DNA of 60,256 bases, taken from contig QIGL01000039.1 in NCBI GenBank assembly GCA_003228915.1, forward strand, positions 1 to 60,256, given 5' to 3'. The position numbers and the translations under genes were made by a program. This DNA is from Acidiferrobacteraceae bacterium. Lineage in GTDB: Bacteria > Pseudomonadota > Gammaproteobacteria > Acidiferrobacterales > SZUA-150. Shown here piece after piece: positions 20,281-30,216 of this stretch. The number at the start of each line of letters is the position of its first letter. Position 1 is the first letter of the stretch. The notes under the pieces are model-generated. The model was not told the origin of the DNA, did not search any database, and worked only from the letters and a program-made list of their open reading frames with translations.

Positions 20281-21597
20281 TTAAGATTTCATTAACGCTT
20301 CAATTTCAGCAACACTTTTTGGTATGTCTTTCGATAAAACATCACAGCCATTTTTTGTTACCAACACATCATCTTCAATACGAATGCCGATATTCCACCA
20401 TTTCTCGTTGATTTTTTTATTACCACCGGCAATATAAAGACCAGGCTCAACGGTCAACACCATGCCAGGCTCCAGCTCACGCCAGTTATTTTCAATCTTG
20501 TAATCACCGACATCATGGACATCCATACCCAGCCAGTGGCCGGTACGGTGCATATAAAATTTTCGATACTCGCCTTTCTCAATTAATTCATCAGTACTGC
20601 CATTGAGTAGTTTCAAATCACGTAACCCGGCTACCAGCACCTGTACCGCCGCATCATGGGGTTCATTCCAGTGGTTGCCAGGTTTCACTTTTTTTATGGC
20701 AGCCAGTTGCGCGGCCAGTACCAGCTCATAGATTGCTTTTTGCTCGCCAGTGAACTTCCCGTTAACCGGAAAACAACGGGTAATATCAGCAGCATAACCA
20801 TCTATCTCGGCGCCGGCATCAATTAACAGCATGTCGCCATCATTTAGCTGCGATTGATTTTCTACATAATGTAAAACACAGGCATTGGCGCCGCCACCGA
20901 CAATCGATGAATAGGCCGGGAACGGACTACCGCCTTTTTTAAATTCGTAAAGTAGCTCCGCCTCAACCTCGTACTCCATCATGCCTGGTTTACAACTTTG
21001 CATGGCCCGCTTATGAGCCCGGGCCGAGATTTTAGCTGCTTTTTTCATTAACTTGATTTCTTCGGCACGTTTAATTAAACGCATCTCGTGCAACATATGG
21101 TCCAGGTTGACGAATTCCCCCGGTGCATGGACACCGTTGCGAGCTTTTTCACGAACTTCATTCACCCAGTTCATAAGACTCTTATCAAAGTCCGGATAAC
21201 GACCCATGCTATAAAAAACCTTGTCCCGGTTTTCCAGCAGGCCCGGTAAAATATCGCCAATGTCTTCAATGGGAAATGAATCGTCAGCACCATAAAGTTT
21301 ACAGGCGCCTTCCTGGCCAGCACGGTAGCCATCCCAGATTTCCTTCTCCGGATTTCGCTCACGACAAAAAAGAATAAACTCGCCATGTTCACGGCCGGGC
21401 ACGAGCACGGCAACCGCCTGTGGTTCAGGAAAATGGGTCAGGTAATAAAAATCACTGTCGGCACGGTAGGGGAACAACACATCATTATTGCGAGTTTGTT
21501 CCGGTGCCGTTGGAATAATGGCGACACCTGCCTCCATGTGATCCATTAACTCCTGGCGTCGTTTTGCAAACAGGGCCATATCTATTGTTGTGTTCAT
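20281..21597 (-). CDS. pepP: Xaa-Pro aminopeptidase (ORF opens at 21759; likely start 21597)
   Basis: M24 motifs: LLIDAGAEIDGYAADITRCFPVNGKF, MHRTGHWLGMDVHDVG, VLTVEPGLY. Confidence 0.95.
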   Translation of the reverse strand: MNTTIDMALFAKRRQELMDHMEAGVAIIPTAPEQTRNNDVLFPYRADSDFYYLTHFPEPQAVAVLVPGREHGEFILFCRERNPEKEIWDGYRAGQEGACKLYGADDSFPIEDIGDILPGLLENRDKVFYSMGRYPDFDKSLMNWVNEVREKARNGVHAPGEFVNLDHMLHEMRLIKRAEEIKLMKKAAKISARAHKRAMQSCKPGMMEYEVEAELLYEFKKGGSPFPAYSSIVGGGANACVLHYVENQSQLNDGDMLLIDAGAEIDGYAADITRCFPVNGKFTGEQKAIYELVLAAQLAAIKKVKPGNHWNEPHDAAVQVLVAGLRDLKLLNGSTDELIEKGEYRKFYMHRTGHWLGMDVHDVGDYKIENNWRELEPGMVLTVEPGLYIAGGNKKINEKWWNIGIRIEDDVLVTKNGCDVLSKDIPKSVAEIEALMKS

Positions 21598-21643
21598 AAG
21601 CATTATTATGCCCGAAAGCTGATTAGTGTGGCGACCACCCCGG

Positions 21644-22264
21644 TTAATGCCTGGTGCCTGGTTTTTCTCTGCGGGGCGGTTTTTTTGTCCCTGCATCAGG
21701 AGCTGGATCAGGCTGGCTTTCATCAAACACCATTTGGACACCGACCCGAACAAACTCATGTAACTCCATTAAGTCTTTTTCTGCGTCTTTCTCGTGCTCC
21801 TGCCCTGACTGGACATTGGATATTTCGATTAAGTCCTCAACAAATTCTTTTTTTTGCGCTGCCAGATTTTGCTTACCCGCCGGGCCATGGACTGACAGGC
21901 CCAGCAAATAACCCCGACACCAGTCAGACAGGGCTGTGATACGTTCTGCCACCGGCTTGTCATCATCGGGCACAATTAAATCAAACGTAAAATTACCCGA
22001 TTTAAGTGCATCAAGTGTGTGTTGATGAATAACCATCAGGGAAAGGGACAGTTTTTTTGCCGCCTCTGGTTCCATTTGGGCGGCATCGGATAGAAGTATT
22101 GGCACCCATTTTGAGCCCGTCCGGTCATCACTGGAGACACACAACACGCCTGATATCACGCCATGGGCCTCACCAGCCGAGGTATCACTATCTGCTGCCT
22201 CTAAAGCACGACTCAGGGTTTCGTGGTCCACCTTTTCACGCTTGTTTTCTGTCATTGCCATCAA
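21644..22264 (-). CDS. ygfB: UPF0149 family protein YgfB
   Basis: AGEAHGVISGVLC; LSDWCRGYLLGL; located upstream of pepP–ubiH. C-terminus overlaps upstream part of the pepP ORF, supporting the shorter pepP start. Confidence 0.85.
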   Translation of the reverse strand: MMAMTENKREKVDHETLSRALEAADSDTSAGEAHGVISGVLCVSSDDRTGSKWVPILLSDAAQMEPEAAKKLSLSLMVIHQHTLDALKSGNFTFDLIVPDDDKPVAERITALSDWCRGYLLGLSVHGPAGKQNLAAQKKEFVEDLIEISNVQSGQEHEKDAEKDLMELHEFVRVGVQMVFDESQPDPAPDAGTKKPPRREKPGTRH

Positions 22265-22415
22265 ATACTTAATCCGTCCTTTAAAAACATGCGGTTATAA
22301 TATCGCTATTCTAACACCACTGGCCCGATAGTTTGCCATGGGCATTGACCCGCGACCGGTGCGGCCCTAATATTCGGTAAGTTTTTCCATTTATTTATCA
22401 AAAAATGACCGATCC

Positions 22416-22622
22416 ATGACTGATCAAGACCTGAAAAACCTGGAACAAAAAATTGATGCGCTGATATCAGCCGTCGAGGAACTTAAGTCTGAAAATAAGG
22501 ATTTGCGTGGCCAGCAGGAAAAATTAACGACTGAGCACGAACGCCTGCTGGACAAAACCCATTCTGCCCGGGACCGAATTGAAACCATGATCACGCGCCT
22601 GAAAACATTGGAGCGAAGTTAA
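22416..22622 (+). CDS. Small coiled-coil protein (TIGR02449/ZapB-like)
   Basis: 68 aa heptad-rich protein immediately upstream of zapA. Confidence 0.75.
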   Translation: MTDQDLKNLEQKIDALISAVEELKSENKDLRGQQEKLTTEHERLLDKTHSARDRIETMITRLKTLERS

Positions 22623-22916
22623 ATGAAAAGTTCCCAGGCAGGCATTAATGTCAAAATTCTGGGAAAAGATTTCCTGGTAGCCTGTCCAGATGAACAGCGG
22701 CAATCCCTGACCCAGGCGGCCAGCCTGCTTGACCGAAAAATGCGTGAAATCCAGAATTCCGGTCGCGTAATTGGCGCTGAGCGTTGCGCCATTATGGCCG
22801 CACTAAACCTGGCCGATGAACTGATAAAACTTGAAAACACGGGTGGGGTCCCGCCGGAAACCACTAACAAAATTCGTAACTTGCAATCAAAAATTGAAGC
22901 AGTACTGCATAATTAA
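22623..22916 (+). CDS. zapA: Cell division protein ZapA
   Basis: VKILGKDFLVACPDEQRQSLTQAASLLDRKMREIQNSGRVIGAERCAIMAALNLADEL. Confidence 0.93.
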   Translation: MKSSQAGINVKILGKDFLVACPDEQRQSLTQAASLLDRKMREIQNSGRVIGAERCAIMAALNLADELIKLENTGGVPPETTNKIRNLQSKIEAVLHN

Positions 22917-22984
22917 ACCCGAAGTCCTCCTTTCTAAAAGTCTTTAGTTAAAAATTCGTTCGTAAAAATTACAAGTCTATTTCG

Positions 22985-23215
22985 GGGTTCTGGATATTAT
23001 TGCCAGTAGTGCCATAATGGAACTGTTCTCTGCTGTGTTTGTGTTGTCCTTACAATCTTTGAACCTATAAGCTACAGACCGGGAGCCGAACGTGGATGCT
23101 GTTGTGCTAGCCCACCTTGAAGTGGGAAGCCTGATGTGTCCCCCAGGCACCCTCCTACTTCGCCTGGTTCAAGGCGGAGGGGCAACACGGCACAAGTGGA
23201 GGATTCTACTATCTT
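22985..23215 (+). ncRNA. ssrS: 6S RNA (SsrS); boundaries approximate
   Basis: Conserved zapA–ssrS–ygfA context; long non-coding GC-rich interval with GGGAGCCGAACG..., ACCTTGAAGTGGGAAGCC and CGCCTGGTTCAAGGCGGAGGGGCAACACGGC segments. Confidence 0.65.
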
Positions 23216-23346
23216 CCGCATCTTCCCCTTGTTTCGTAATCGTAAATTTACTATTTTCCCATATCAAAATATAACTACATTAGTCCGAGTATATGTGATT
23301 TATTTACGTTATACTTTTTATTCAAATTTCTAACTTTTTTATTTTC

Positions 23347-23943
23347 GTGAAAAAAACAACGCTTAGAAAAAAAATTCGGGCACAACGCCGTGAGCTCACC
23401 CTGGAACAACAACAACAGGCGGCAACTGGCCTCGCTTCAAACTTGGTGGCCAGTCGATTTTTGCGTAAACATAAACGTATCGCCTGTTACCTCGCCAGTG
23501 ATGGCGAAATTGAAACCTGGCCCATCATAGAAACTTTGTGGTCATTAAAAAAACAAGTGTACCTGCCGGTCATTTCTCATTTGCCCTGGGCGCCATTGTG
23601 GTTTGCACCGTTTAACCCGGATTCCAATATGGCATACAACCGTTTTGGTATTGCTGAACCTGTTGTCCTGCCTGGCAAAAGAATCACTGCCCATCGACTT
23701 GACCTGGTTTTTTTGCCGCTGGTTGCTTTTGATCCCGCAGGCAATAGAATTGGCATGGGCCAGGGTTATTATGACCGCAGCCTGCAATTCATTAAACAGC
23801 GTAAATACTGGCGCGCTCCGTTACTGACAGGCCTGGCACACGATTTTCAGTGTATTGATAATATTGATAGCGAAAAATGGGATGTGCCACTTCGATACGC
23901 TATAACAGATAAACGTTTTATTGATTTTGCTAAACTGCAATAA
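23347..23943 (+). CDS. ygfA: 5-formyltetrahydrofolate cyclo-ligase
   Basis: LVFLPLVAFDPAGNRIGMGQGYYDRSL; downstream of 6S RNA locus. Confidence 0.93.
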   Translation: MKKTTLRKKIRAQRRELTLEQQQQAATGLASNLVASRFLRKHKRIACYLASDGEIETWPIIETLWSLKKQVYLPVISHLPWAPLWFAPFNPDSNMAYNRFGIAEPVVLPGKRITAHRLDLVFLPLVAFDPAGNRIGMGQGYYDRSLQFIKQRKYWRAPLLTGLAHDFQCIDNIDSEKWDVPLRYAITDKRFIDFAKLQ

Positions 23944-23979
23944 TGACGGGATATTTAAAAAATTAACAACGGTAAAAAA

Positions 23980-24294
23980 ATGTTTGGCCAGATAATAACC
24001 AGGAAAGACAAAAAAGTTTTAGCGCGCGCAGCTGCCAGTGAAATTATTCACCTGGAAGGAAACCACTATTTTACGCCAGAATCCGGCCAAAATGATTTCA
24101 TGGAAATTAGTGATAGAACCTACCATTGTCCAAAAAAAGGCATCTGCAACTGGATTGATTTAAAATCGGATAACGGTTATTTCAATGATGTAGCATGGGT
24201 ATACCCCACAACAAAACCAGAATTTACGAACATCGCCGGCCGTTACGGATTTTATGGAGACCACAAACTGTACGAATATAGTGAAAGCGAATAA
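23980..24294 (+). CDS. DUF427 domain protein
   Basis: TYHCPKKGICNWIDL...DVAWVYPTTKPEFTNIAGRYGFY. Confidence 0.75.
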   Translation: MFGQIITRKDKKVLARAAASEIIHLEGNHYFTPESGQNDFMEISDRTYHCPKKGICNWIDLKSDNGYFNDVAWVYPTTKPEFTNIAGRYGFYGDHKLYEYSESE

Positions 24295-24297
24295 GGT

Positions 24298-24756
24298 ATG
24301 AATTACTGGTTATTCAAAACTGAGCCAATGGAATTTTCCATTGATGACCTGGCAAAAAAACCAGCCAAAACTGAACATTGGGATGGCGTTAGAAATTACC
24401 AGGCCAGGAATTTCATGCGCGATGAAATGAAAGTTGGCGACAAGGCTTTTTTTTACCACTCAAATTGTGAGGAACCAGGCATTGTCGGAATAGTGACAGT
24501 CGCCAGTAAGGCCTATCCTGATCACACGGCATTCGATAAAAAAGACAAACATTTCGATCCCAAGAGCGATCCCGATAAACCGCGCTGGATGATGGTGGAT
24601 GTTAAAATGGCAAGAAAACTAAAGCGCACCATAAGCCTGAAAGAATTAAAAGAAAGATCTGCGCTTACGGGCATGCGCCTGGTACAAAGAGGAAACCGGT
24701 TATCCGTTATGCCGGTTGAGAAAAAACACTGGGATATAATCCTGAAAATTGAATAA
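24298..24756 (+). CDS. EVE domain-containing protein
   Basis: NYWLFKTEPMEFSIDDL...TEHWDGVRNYQARNFMRDEMKVGDKAFFYHSNCEEPGIVGIVTV is typical of the EVE/thymocyte nuclear protein 1 family. Confidence 0.92.
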   Translation: MNYWLFKTEPMEFSIDDLAKKPAKTEHWDGVRNYQARNFMRDEMKVGDKAFFYHSNCEEPGIVGIVTVASKAYPDHTAFDKKDKHFDPKSDPDKPRWMMVDVKMARKLKRTISLKELKERSALTGMRLVQRGNRLSVMPVEKKHWDIILKIE

Positions 24757-24772
24757 AACTTTTGGAAAAAAT

Positions 24773-25426
24773 ATGAACTATAAAACGATTAAAAGAACCC
24801 CCGGTCTCAGACTTGCTAGTCCATTAATGATAGCCAGTGTAATTTTTGGTCTCCTGGCTTTCCCGGCTTATTCATTTGCTGACAAAAATAATGCAACGAA
24901 AAATAATCCTGTTGTTCGTTTGCAAACAACAGCGGGTAATATTGATATTGAATTGTACCCGGCCAAATCACCGGTGACAGTGAAAAATTTTCTTGCTTAC
25001 ATTGACAGCGGATTTTACAAAGGCACTATTTTTCATCGTGTCATTAAGGGCTTCATGGTACAGGGCGGCGGATTTACCAGTGGCATTAAAAATAAAAAGG
25101 AAAATCTTAAAGCAAATATAAATAATGAAGCGGACAACGGTCTAAAAAACAAAACCGGGACTATCGCAATGGCGCGTCTGCCCCAACCCCACACCGCCTC
25201 ATCACAGTTCTTTATCAATACTAATGATAATTCGAATCTTGACCACAAGGGCAAAAGCATGACGGGCTGGGGTTACGCGGTATTTGGCAAAGTAATCAAG
25301 GGTATGGAAGTCGTCCGTAAAATAGAAAACACGGCCACGACCACAATTGGTTATTATCAAAATGTACCGAAGACAGAAATTATTATCACAAAAGCCTGGG
25401 TATTAAATAAACAAAAAAAGAAATAA
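24773..25426 (+). CDS. Cyclophilin-type peptidyl-prolyl cis-trans isomerase, periplasmic (start 24749 or 24773)
   Basis: FYKGTIFHRVIKGFMVQGGG, ASSQFFINTNDNSNLD, VFGKVIKGMEVV; signal/TM N-terminus. Confidence 0.92.
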   Translation: MNYKTIKRTPGLRLASPLMIASVIFGLLAFPAYSFADKNNATKNNPVVRLQTTAGNIDIELYPAKSPVTVKNFLAYIDSGFYKGTIFHRVIKGFMVQGGGFTSGIKNKKENLKANINNEADNGLKNKTGTIAMARLPQPHTASSQFFINTNDNSNLDHKGKSMTGWGYAVFGKVIKGMEVVRKIENTATTTIGYYQNVPKTEIIITKAWVLNKQKKK

Positions 25427-25449
25427 CCGTGTCCTGATCTTTAATAATC

Positions 25450-26961
25450 TTAACTTAAAAATAACTTGTAGGCAGGATTATCGCTCTCTTCGAGAAACTC
25501 GTAACCCAGGTTATCAAGAAATTTATTAAACGCTTTCTTGTCATCGGGCGGCACCTGCATACCAACCAGTACGCGACCAAAATCTGCCCCGTGGTTTCGG
25601 TAATGAAACAGGCTAATATTCCAGCCTGCGCCCATTTGTTTTAAAAAATTTGTTAAAGCGCCAGGTCGCTCAGGAAACTCAAACCGGTACAGAATTTCAT
25701 TTTCTGCAGACGCTGCCCGGCCTCCGACAAGATGCCTGATATGTAATTTTGCCATTTCGTTATCAGTCAGATCGACGACCTTGTAACCCCGCTTGCGCAG
25801 GCTGCTTACCAGCATCTTTAGCTCTTTGTCATCACTAATCTGAATGCCTGCAAAAACATGAGCGTTACCTGAATCAGAATACCGGTAATTAAATTCAGTA
25901 ATGCCGCGCTTGCCGATTGCAGAACAAAATTTACGAAAACTGCCCGGTTTTTCCGGGATAGTAACCGCCAATAATGCCTCTTTTCGTTCGCCCAGATCAG
26001 CACGCTCCGCAACATGGCGCAAACGATCAAAATTTACATTAGCGCCAGAGGCAATTGCCACCAGTGACTTGTTGCGAATCTTCTTTTTCTGGACATATTT
26101 TTTCAACCCGGCTACAGACAAGGCGCCGGCAGGTTCGAGAATAGCGCGGGTATCTTCAAACACGTCCTTAATGGCTGCACAAATTTCATCATTACTGACA
26201 ACCACCATGTCATCGACATATTTTTTGGCCAGATCATAGGTTTCCTTGCCCACCTGGCGGACAGCCACGCCATCGGCAAATATACCCACGTGATCAAGCT
26301 TGATGCGACGTTTTGCTGCCAGGGAGCGGGTCATGGCATCGGCATCTTCTGGTTCAACACCAATAATTTTGGTCTTGGGATTAAAAGATTTAACTGCCAG
26401 GGCTATCCCTGATATCAACCCGCCGCCGCCGACAGGGACAAATATGGCGTAAATCTCACCCTGGTGTTGTTTCAGAATCTCCAGGCCAATTGTACCTTGG
26501 CCGGCAATCACGTCCGGGTCGTCATAAGGATGGACAAAGGTGAGGCCACGCGCTTTTGCCAGGGCCATGGCATGATCATAAGCTGCATCATAATTCTCAC
26601 CATGCAAGACCACCTTGCCACCCAGGCGGCGGATTGCATCAACCTTTATATGTGGTGTGGTTTTGGGTACGACAATGACCGCCCTGGCTTTCAGTCGATT
26701 GGCTGCCAGGGCCACGCCCTGGGCATGATTGCCGGCAGACGAGGTAATCACCCCTTTTTTAAGCAAGCTCGGGGATAAGCTGGCCATTTTGTTATAGGCA
26801 CCGCGTAATTTGAAAGAAAATACCGATTGCTCGTCTTCACGCTTTAACCAAACGGTATTATCCAGCCTCCGCGACAACCCTGGTCCGCGCTGCAGGGGCG
26901 TCTCCCGGGCAACGTCGTAAACCTGCGCATCCAGTATTTTCTTTAAGTAATCCTTTGACAT
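25450..26961 (-). CDS. ilvA: Threonine ammonia-lyase, biosynthetic, with two ACT-like domains
   Basis: [23 protein letters not shown] lysine motif; [21 protein letters not shown]-terminal duplicated regulatory domain. Confidence 0.95.
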   Translation of the reverse strand: MSKDYLKKILDAQVYDVARETPLQRGPGLSRRLDNTVWLKREDEQSVFSFKLRGAYNKMASLSPSLLKKGVITSSAGNHAQGVALAANRLKARAVIVVPKTTPHIKVDAIRRLGGKVVLHGENYDAAYDHAMALAKARGLTFVHPYDDPDVIAGQGTIGLEILKQHQGEIYAIFVPVGGGGLISGIALAVKSFNPKTKIIGVEPEDADAMTRSLAAKRRIKLDHVGIFADGVAVRQVGKETYDLAKKYVDDMVVVSNDEICAAIKDVFEDTRAILEPAGALSVAGLKKYVQKKKIRNKSLVAIASGANVNFDRLRHVAERADLGERKEALLAVTIPEKPGSFRKFCSAIGKRGITEFNYRYSDSGNAHVFAGIQISDDKELKMLVSSLRKRGYKVVDLTDNEMAKLHIRHLVGGRAASAENEILYRFEFPERPGALTNFLKQMGAGWNISLFHYRNHGADFGRVLVGMQVPPDDKKAFNKFLDNLGYEFLEESDNPAYKLFLS

Positions 26962-27084
26962 GGCCGTAATCTAACAGAGCTCAAGGCGATGGGCGACCCG
27001 AAAGACTTCTTTCGACACTTGAGACGGGGTATGCTCACGCCCCCCGTAAAGAAATATTATGGATTTGTCACAACTGGAAATAGT

Positions 27085-27741
27085 ATGAATCAGGACGAAA
27101 TGAAAAAAGCAGCCGCACTGGCCGCGATTGATTATATTGAGGCAGGTTCCGTGGTCGGTGTCGGTACCGGGTCTACCGCCAATCATTTCATTGATGCGCT
27201 GGCCCAGATCAAAGGCAAGATTGAGGGTACAGTTGCCAGCTCCGAGGCCAGTGCTGACAGGATTCGGAGTCACGGGATCGAAGTCCTGGATTTGAATTCT
27301 GTTGGCTCAATTCCGGTTTATGTGGATGGTGCCGATGAATCCACCAAACACCTGCACCTGATCAAAGGTGGCGGTGGCGCCCTCACCCGGGAAAAAATTG
27401 TTGCGGCTGCCAGTGAAAAATTTATCTGTGTCGCTGACGGCTCCAAGCTCGTGGATGTACTGGGCGAGTTTCCGTTACCGGTAGAGGTTATTCCCATGGC
27501 CCGCAGCTACGTGGCCCGGGAAATTGTAAAATTGGGCGGTGAGCCGGCATTACGAGAGAGATTCACCACTGATAATGGTAACCTGATCCTGGATATCCAT
27601 AATATGAAGATTATCAACCCGGTCGAAATGGAAACTACGCTTAACCAGATAACTGGCGTAGTGACCAATGGTTTATTTGCCCGACGAGGTGCAGATATCC
27701 TGATTTTGGGAACTGAATCGGGGGTAAAAACAATTAGTTAA
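27085..27741 (+). CDS. rpiA: Ribose-5-phosphate isomerase A (ORF opens at 26989; likely start 27085)
   Basis: [35 protein letters not shown]. Confidence 0.95.
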   Translation: MNQDEMKKAAALAAIDYIEAGSVVGVGTGSTANHFIDALAQIKGKIEGTVASSEASADRIRSHGIEVLDLNSVGSIPVYVDGADESTKHLHLIKGGGGALTREKIVAAASEKFICVADGSKLVDVLGEFPLPVEVIPMARSYVAREIVKLGGEPALRERFTTDNGNLILDIHNMKIINPVEMETTLNQITGVVTNGLFARRGADILILGTESGVKTIS

Positions 27742-27781
27742 GATTGCACTTACCCGGAAAAATAGATAGCGTTACCCCCAG

Positions 27782-28663
27782 ATGAAAATTACCTTAACCA
27801 GAACCGTAAAACGATCATTGCAGGTCTTCATTACTGTTGGCTCAGTCCTGATAGTTACCGGCTGTGCCAGCCTGATTTCATCCCAGGTGATGGGCCTTGC
27901 TGATAATCTCAGCCTGGCAATCATGAACCAGGATGACCCCGAGACTGTAAGAGATGGTGCGCCCGCCTATTTATTATTGATGGACTCTCTGGTTGAAGGC
28001 GATCCGGAAAATCCAAAAATTCTACTAGCCGCTGCCAAGCTCTATACCGCTTATGCCGCAGTTTTTGTTGAAGACAACGAACGAGCAAAACGCCTCAGCA
28101 CGCGGGCATGGACTTATGCTCGTAAAGCTATATGTATCGACAAACCGAAGGTGTGCCAATCTATCAACAAACCTTTGGCCGAATTTGAAAAAAGCATGCA
28201 CGAGTTCAGCAAGGATGAGGTTGGCTTGTTGTATGCGCTGGCCACTACCTGGGCTGGCTGGATCCAGGCCCACCGAGACGACTGGAGTGCGGTCGCTGAT
28301 TTGCCCAAAGTCAACGCCAGTATGAAGCAGGTAGTGCAAATGGATGTAAATTTTGATAACGGTGGCCCCCATTTATATCTTGGTTTGATGAATTCTCTGG
28401 TGCCCAAAACTCTCGGCGGCAAACCAGAACTTGGGAAAAAGCACTTCGAAAATGCGATCGTCATTTCCAAGGGTAAAAATCTTATGATTAAAGTGCAATA
28501 TGCCGAGACCTACGCCAAGCTGGTTTTTGACAGGAAGCTGCACGACCAGCTGTTGAACGAGGTGATTAAAGCAGATGCCAATCACCCCGGATTTATATTA
28601 TTTAATACCCTGGCTAAACGAAAAGCCAAACAGCTTTTAAGTGAAGCTGACGAATATTTCTGA
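27782..28663 (+). CDS. TRAP transporter TatT/T-component-like lipoprotein
   Basis: Lipobox-like VTGCASL; helical-repeat protein immediately upstream of DctP; PHLYLGLMNSLVPKTLGGKPELGKKHFENAI. Confidence 0.8.
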   Translation: MKITLTRTVKRSLQVFITVGSVLIVTGCASLISSQVMGLADNLSLAIMNQDDPETVRDGAPAYLLLMDSLVEGDPENPKILLAAAKLYTAYAAVFVEDNERAKRLSTRAWTYARKAICIDKPKVCQSINKPLAEFEKSMHEFSKDEVGLLYALATTWAGWIQAHRDDWSAVADLPKVNASMKQVVQMDVNFDNGGPHLYLGLMNSLVPKTLGGKPELGKKHFENAIVISKGKNLMIKVQYAETYAKLVFDRKLHDQLLNEVIKADANHPGFILFNTLAKRKAKQLLSEADEYF

Positions 28664-28680
28664 TATGGAATAATTTAACA

Positions 28681-29688
28681 ATGAAGCAATTACTATTAGT
28701 CATTTTTCTGGTTGCAGCCATTACGCCAGTACAGGCCAGAACACTCAAGTTGGCGACACTGGCGCCGGATGGCACGACCTGGATGAAAGAATTTCGCAAG
28801 AGTGCCGCCTTGATCGCCAAACAGACAAATAACAGGGTCAAGCTCAAGTTTTACCCTGGCGGCATCATGGGTAATGAAAAAAGTGTCCTGCGAAAAATCC
28901 GTCTTGGCCAACTCCAGGGCGGTGCCATGACAAGTGGTGGCCTCAGTAAAATATCATCCAAAAACCAGATATACGGCTTACCCTTCAAGTTTAAAACCTA
29001 TGATGAGGTCGATTACATACGTGCCAGAATGGACCACGTAATCACTGACGCTGTTGAGAAAAAAGGTTTCGTGACATTCGGTCTGGCTGAAGGTGGTTTT
29101 GCTTACATAATGTCAAAAGTCCCCGTTGAGCGTTTTATGGCACTCAAGGGCAAAAAAATATGGACCCCTGAAGGAGATGCAATATCACGTACCTTGATGG
29201 AGACATACGATTTATCGCCTACTGCCCTGCCATTAACAGACGTGTTAACCGGGCTGCAAACAGGGCTAATCAACGTGGTTGCGGCCACCCCTTCATTTGC
29301 AATCGCCTTGCAATGGCATTCCAAGGTTAATTACCTGACCCACTACCCTGTATTTTATTCAATCGGTGCCTTTATTATTAGTAAAAAAGTATTCAATAAA
29401 ATTAGCCCTGCTGATCAAAAAATTGTCCGCAAGGAACTCAGCGCTGTAGTTAAAAAACTAAACAAGATAAATCGTGAAGACAATAAAAAAGCCTTACTGG
29501 CATTAAAAAAATATGGTATTAAATTTATCGTGCCTGATGCCGAAGCTGAAAAAGCACTGAAAGAGATTACAGCTACTTTGGCAAGAAAATTATTAGCTCA
29601 GGGCGCCTATACACCTTCGGTCCTGAAGCAACTGGATGAAAACCTGGCACAATTCAGAAAAAATAAAAAATTGGCTGCAAAAAGATAA
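28681..29688 (+). CDS. dctP: TRAP transporter substrate-binding protein DctP
   Basis: LATLAPDGTTWMKEFRK...VKLKFYPGGIMGNEKSVLRKIRLGQLQGG. Confidence 0.92.
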   Translation: MKQLLLVIFLVAAITPVQARTLKLATLAPDGTTWMKEFRKSAALIAKQTNNRVKLKFYPGGIMGNEKSVLRKIRLGQLQGGAMTSGGLSKISSKNQIYGLPFKFKTYDEVDYIRARMDHVITDAVEKKGFVTFGLAEGGFAYIMSKVPVERFMALKGKKIWTPEGDAISRTLMETYDLSPTALPLTDVLTGLQTGLINVVAATPSFAIALQWHSKVNYLTHYPVFYSIGAFIISKKVFNKISPADQKIVRKELSAVVKKLNKINREDNKKALLALKKYGIKFIVPDAEAEKALKEITATLARKLLAQGAYTPSVLKQLDENLAQFRKNKKLAAKR

Positions 29689-29691
29689 CAA

Positions 29692-30216
29692 GTGTCTGAG
29701 CAACAGACTTCCTTTTTTAACAAAATAAATCATACTCTCGATAAACTTGAGAGTTTCGTTTTATCCTTACTCCTGTTTTCCATGATAGGCCTGGCCAGCC
29801 TGCAAATTATTCTGCGCAATTTTTTTTCAGGGGGGTTTATCGATGCCGAACCCCTGCTCAGGCTCATGGTCTTGTGGATTGGTCTAATAGGTGCAGTGGC
29901 AGCCAGCCGCGTTTATAAACATATTGCGATCGATGTAATCACGCGTTTTTTATCACAACGAAACAAACTAATCGCGCTCGCATTTAACCATCTGTTCGTG
30001 GCTAGTGTTTGCGCCATTATTGCCTGGCATGCGGGACGTTTTGTATTAATGGATTACGAGGCCGACTCTCCCGCTTTTGGCGCTATCCCTTCATGGGTAA
30101 TGGAATTAATTTTGCCTTTTGCTTTCGGTGCCATGGCCTTACGCTATGGCATTTCTTTTATAGAAAGCATATCGCAACTACTCAATAAGTCATCGCAAGG
30201 AACGCAGGAATCGTGA
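29692..30216 (+). CDS. dctQ: TRAP transporter small permease DctQ (GTG start)
   Basis: Four TM helices, LRLMVLWIGLIGAVAASRVYKHIAIDV. Confidence 0.88.
   Translation: MSEQQTSFFNKINHTLDKLESFVLSLLLFSMIGLASLQIILRNFFSGGFIDAEPLLRLMVLWIGLIGAVAASRVYKHIAIDVITRFLSQRNKLIALAFNHLFVASVCAIIAWHAGRFVLMDYEADSPAFGAIPSWVMELILPFAFGAMALRYGISFIESISQLLNKSSQGTQES

Noticed and set aside
24298-24756. EVE domain protein as a possible modified-DNA restriction component
   Set aside because: It is a stand-alone EVE protein among housekeeping genes with no nuclease or methyltransferase partner, so a defence role is not supported here.
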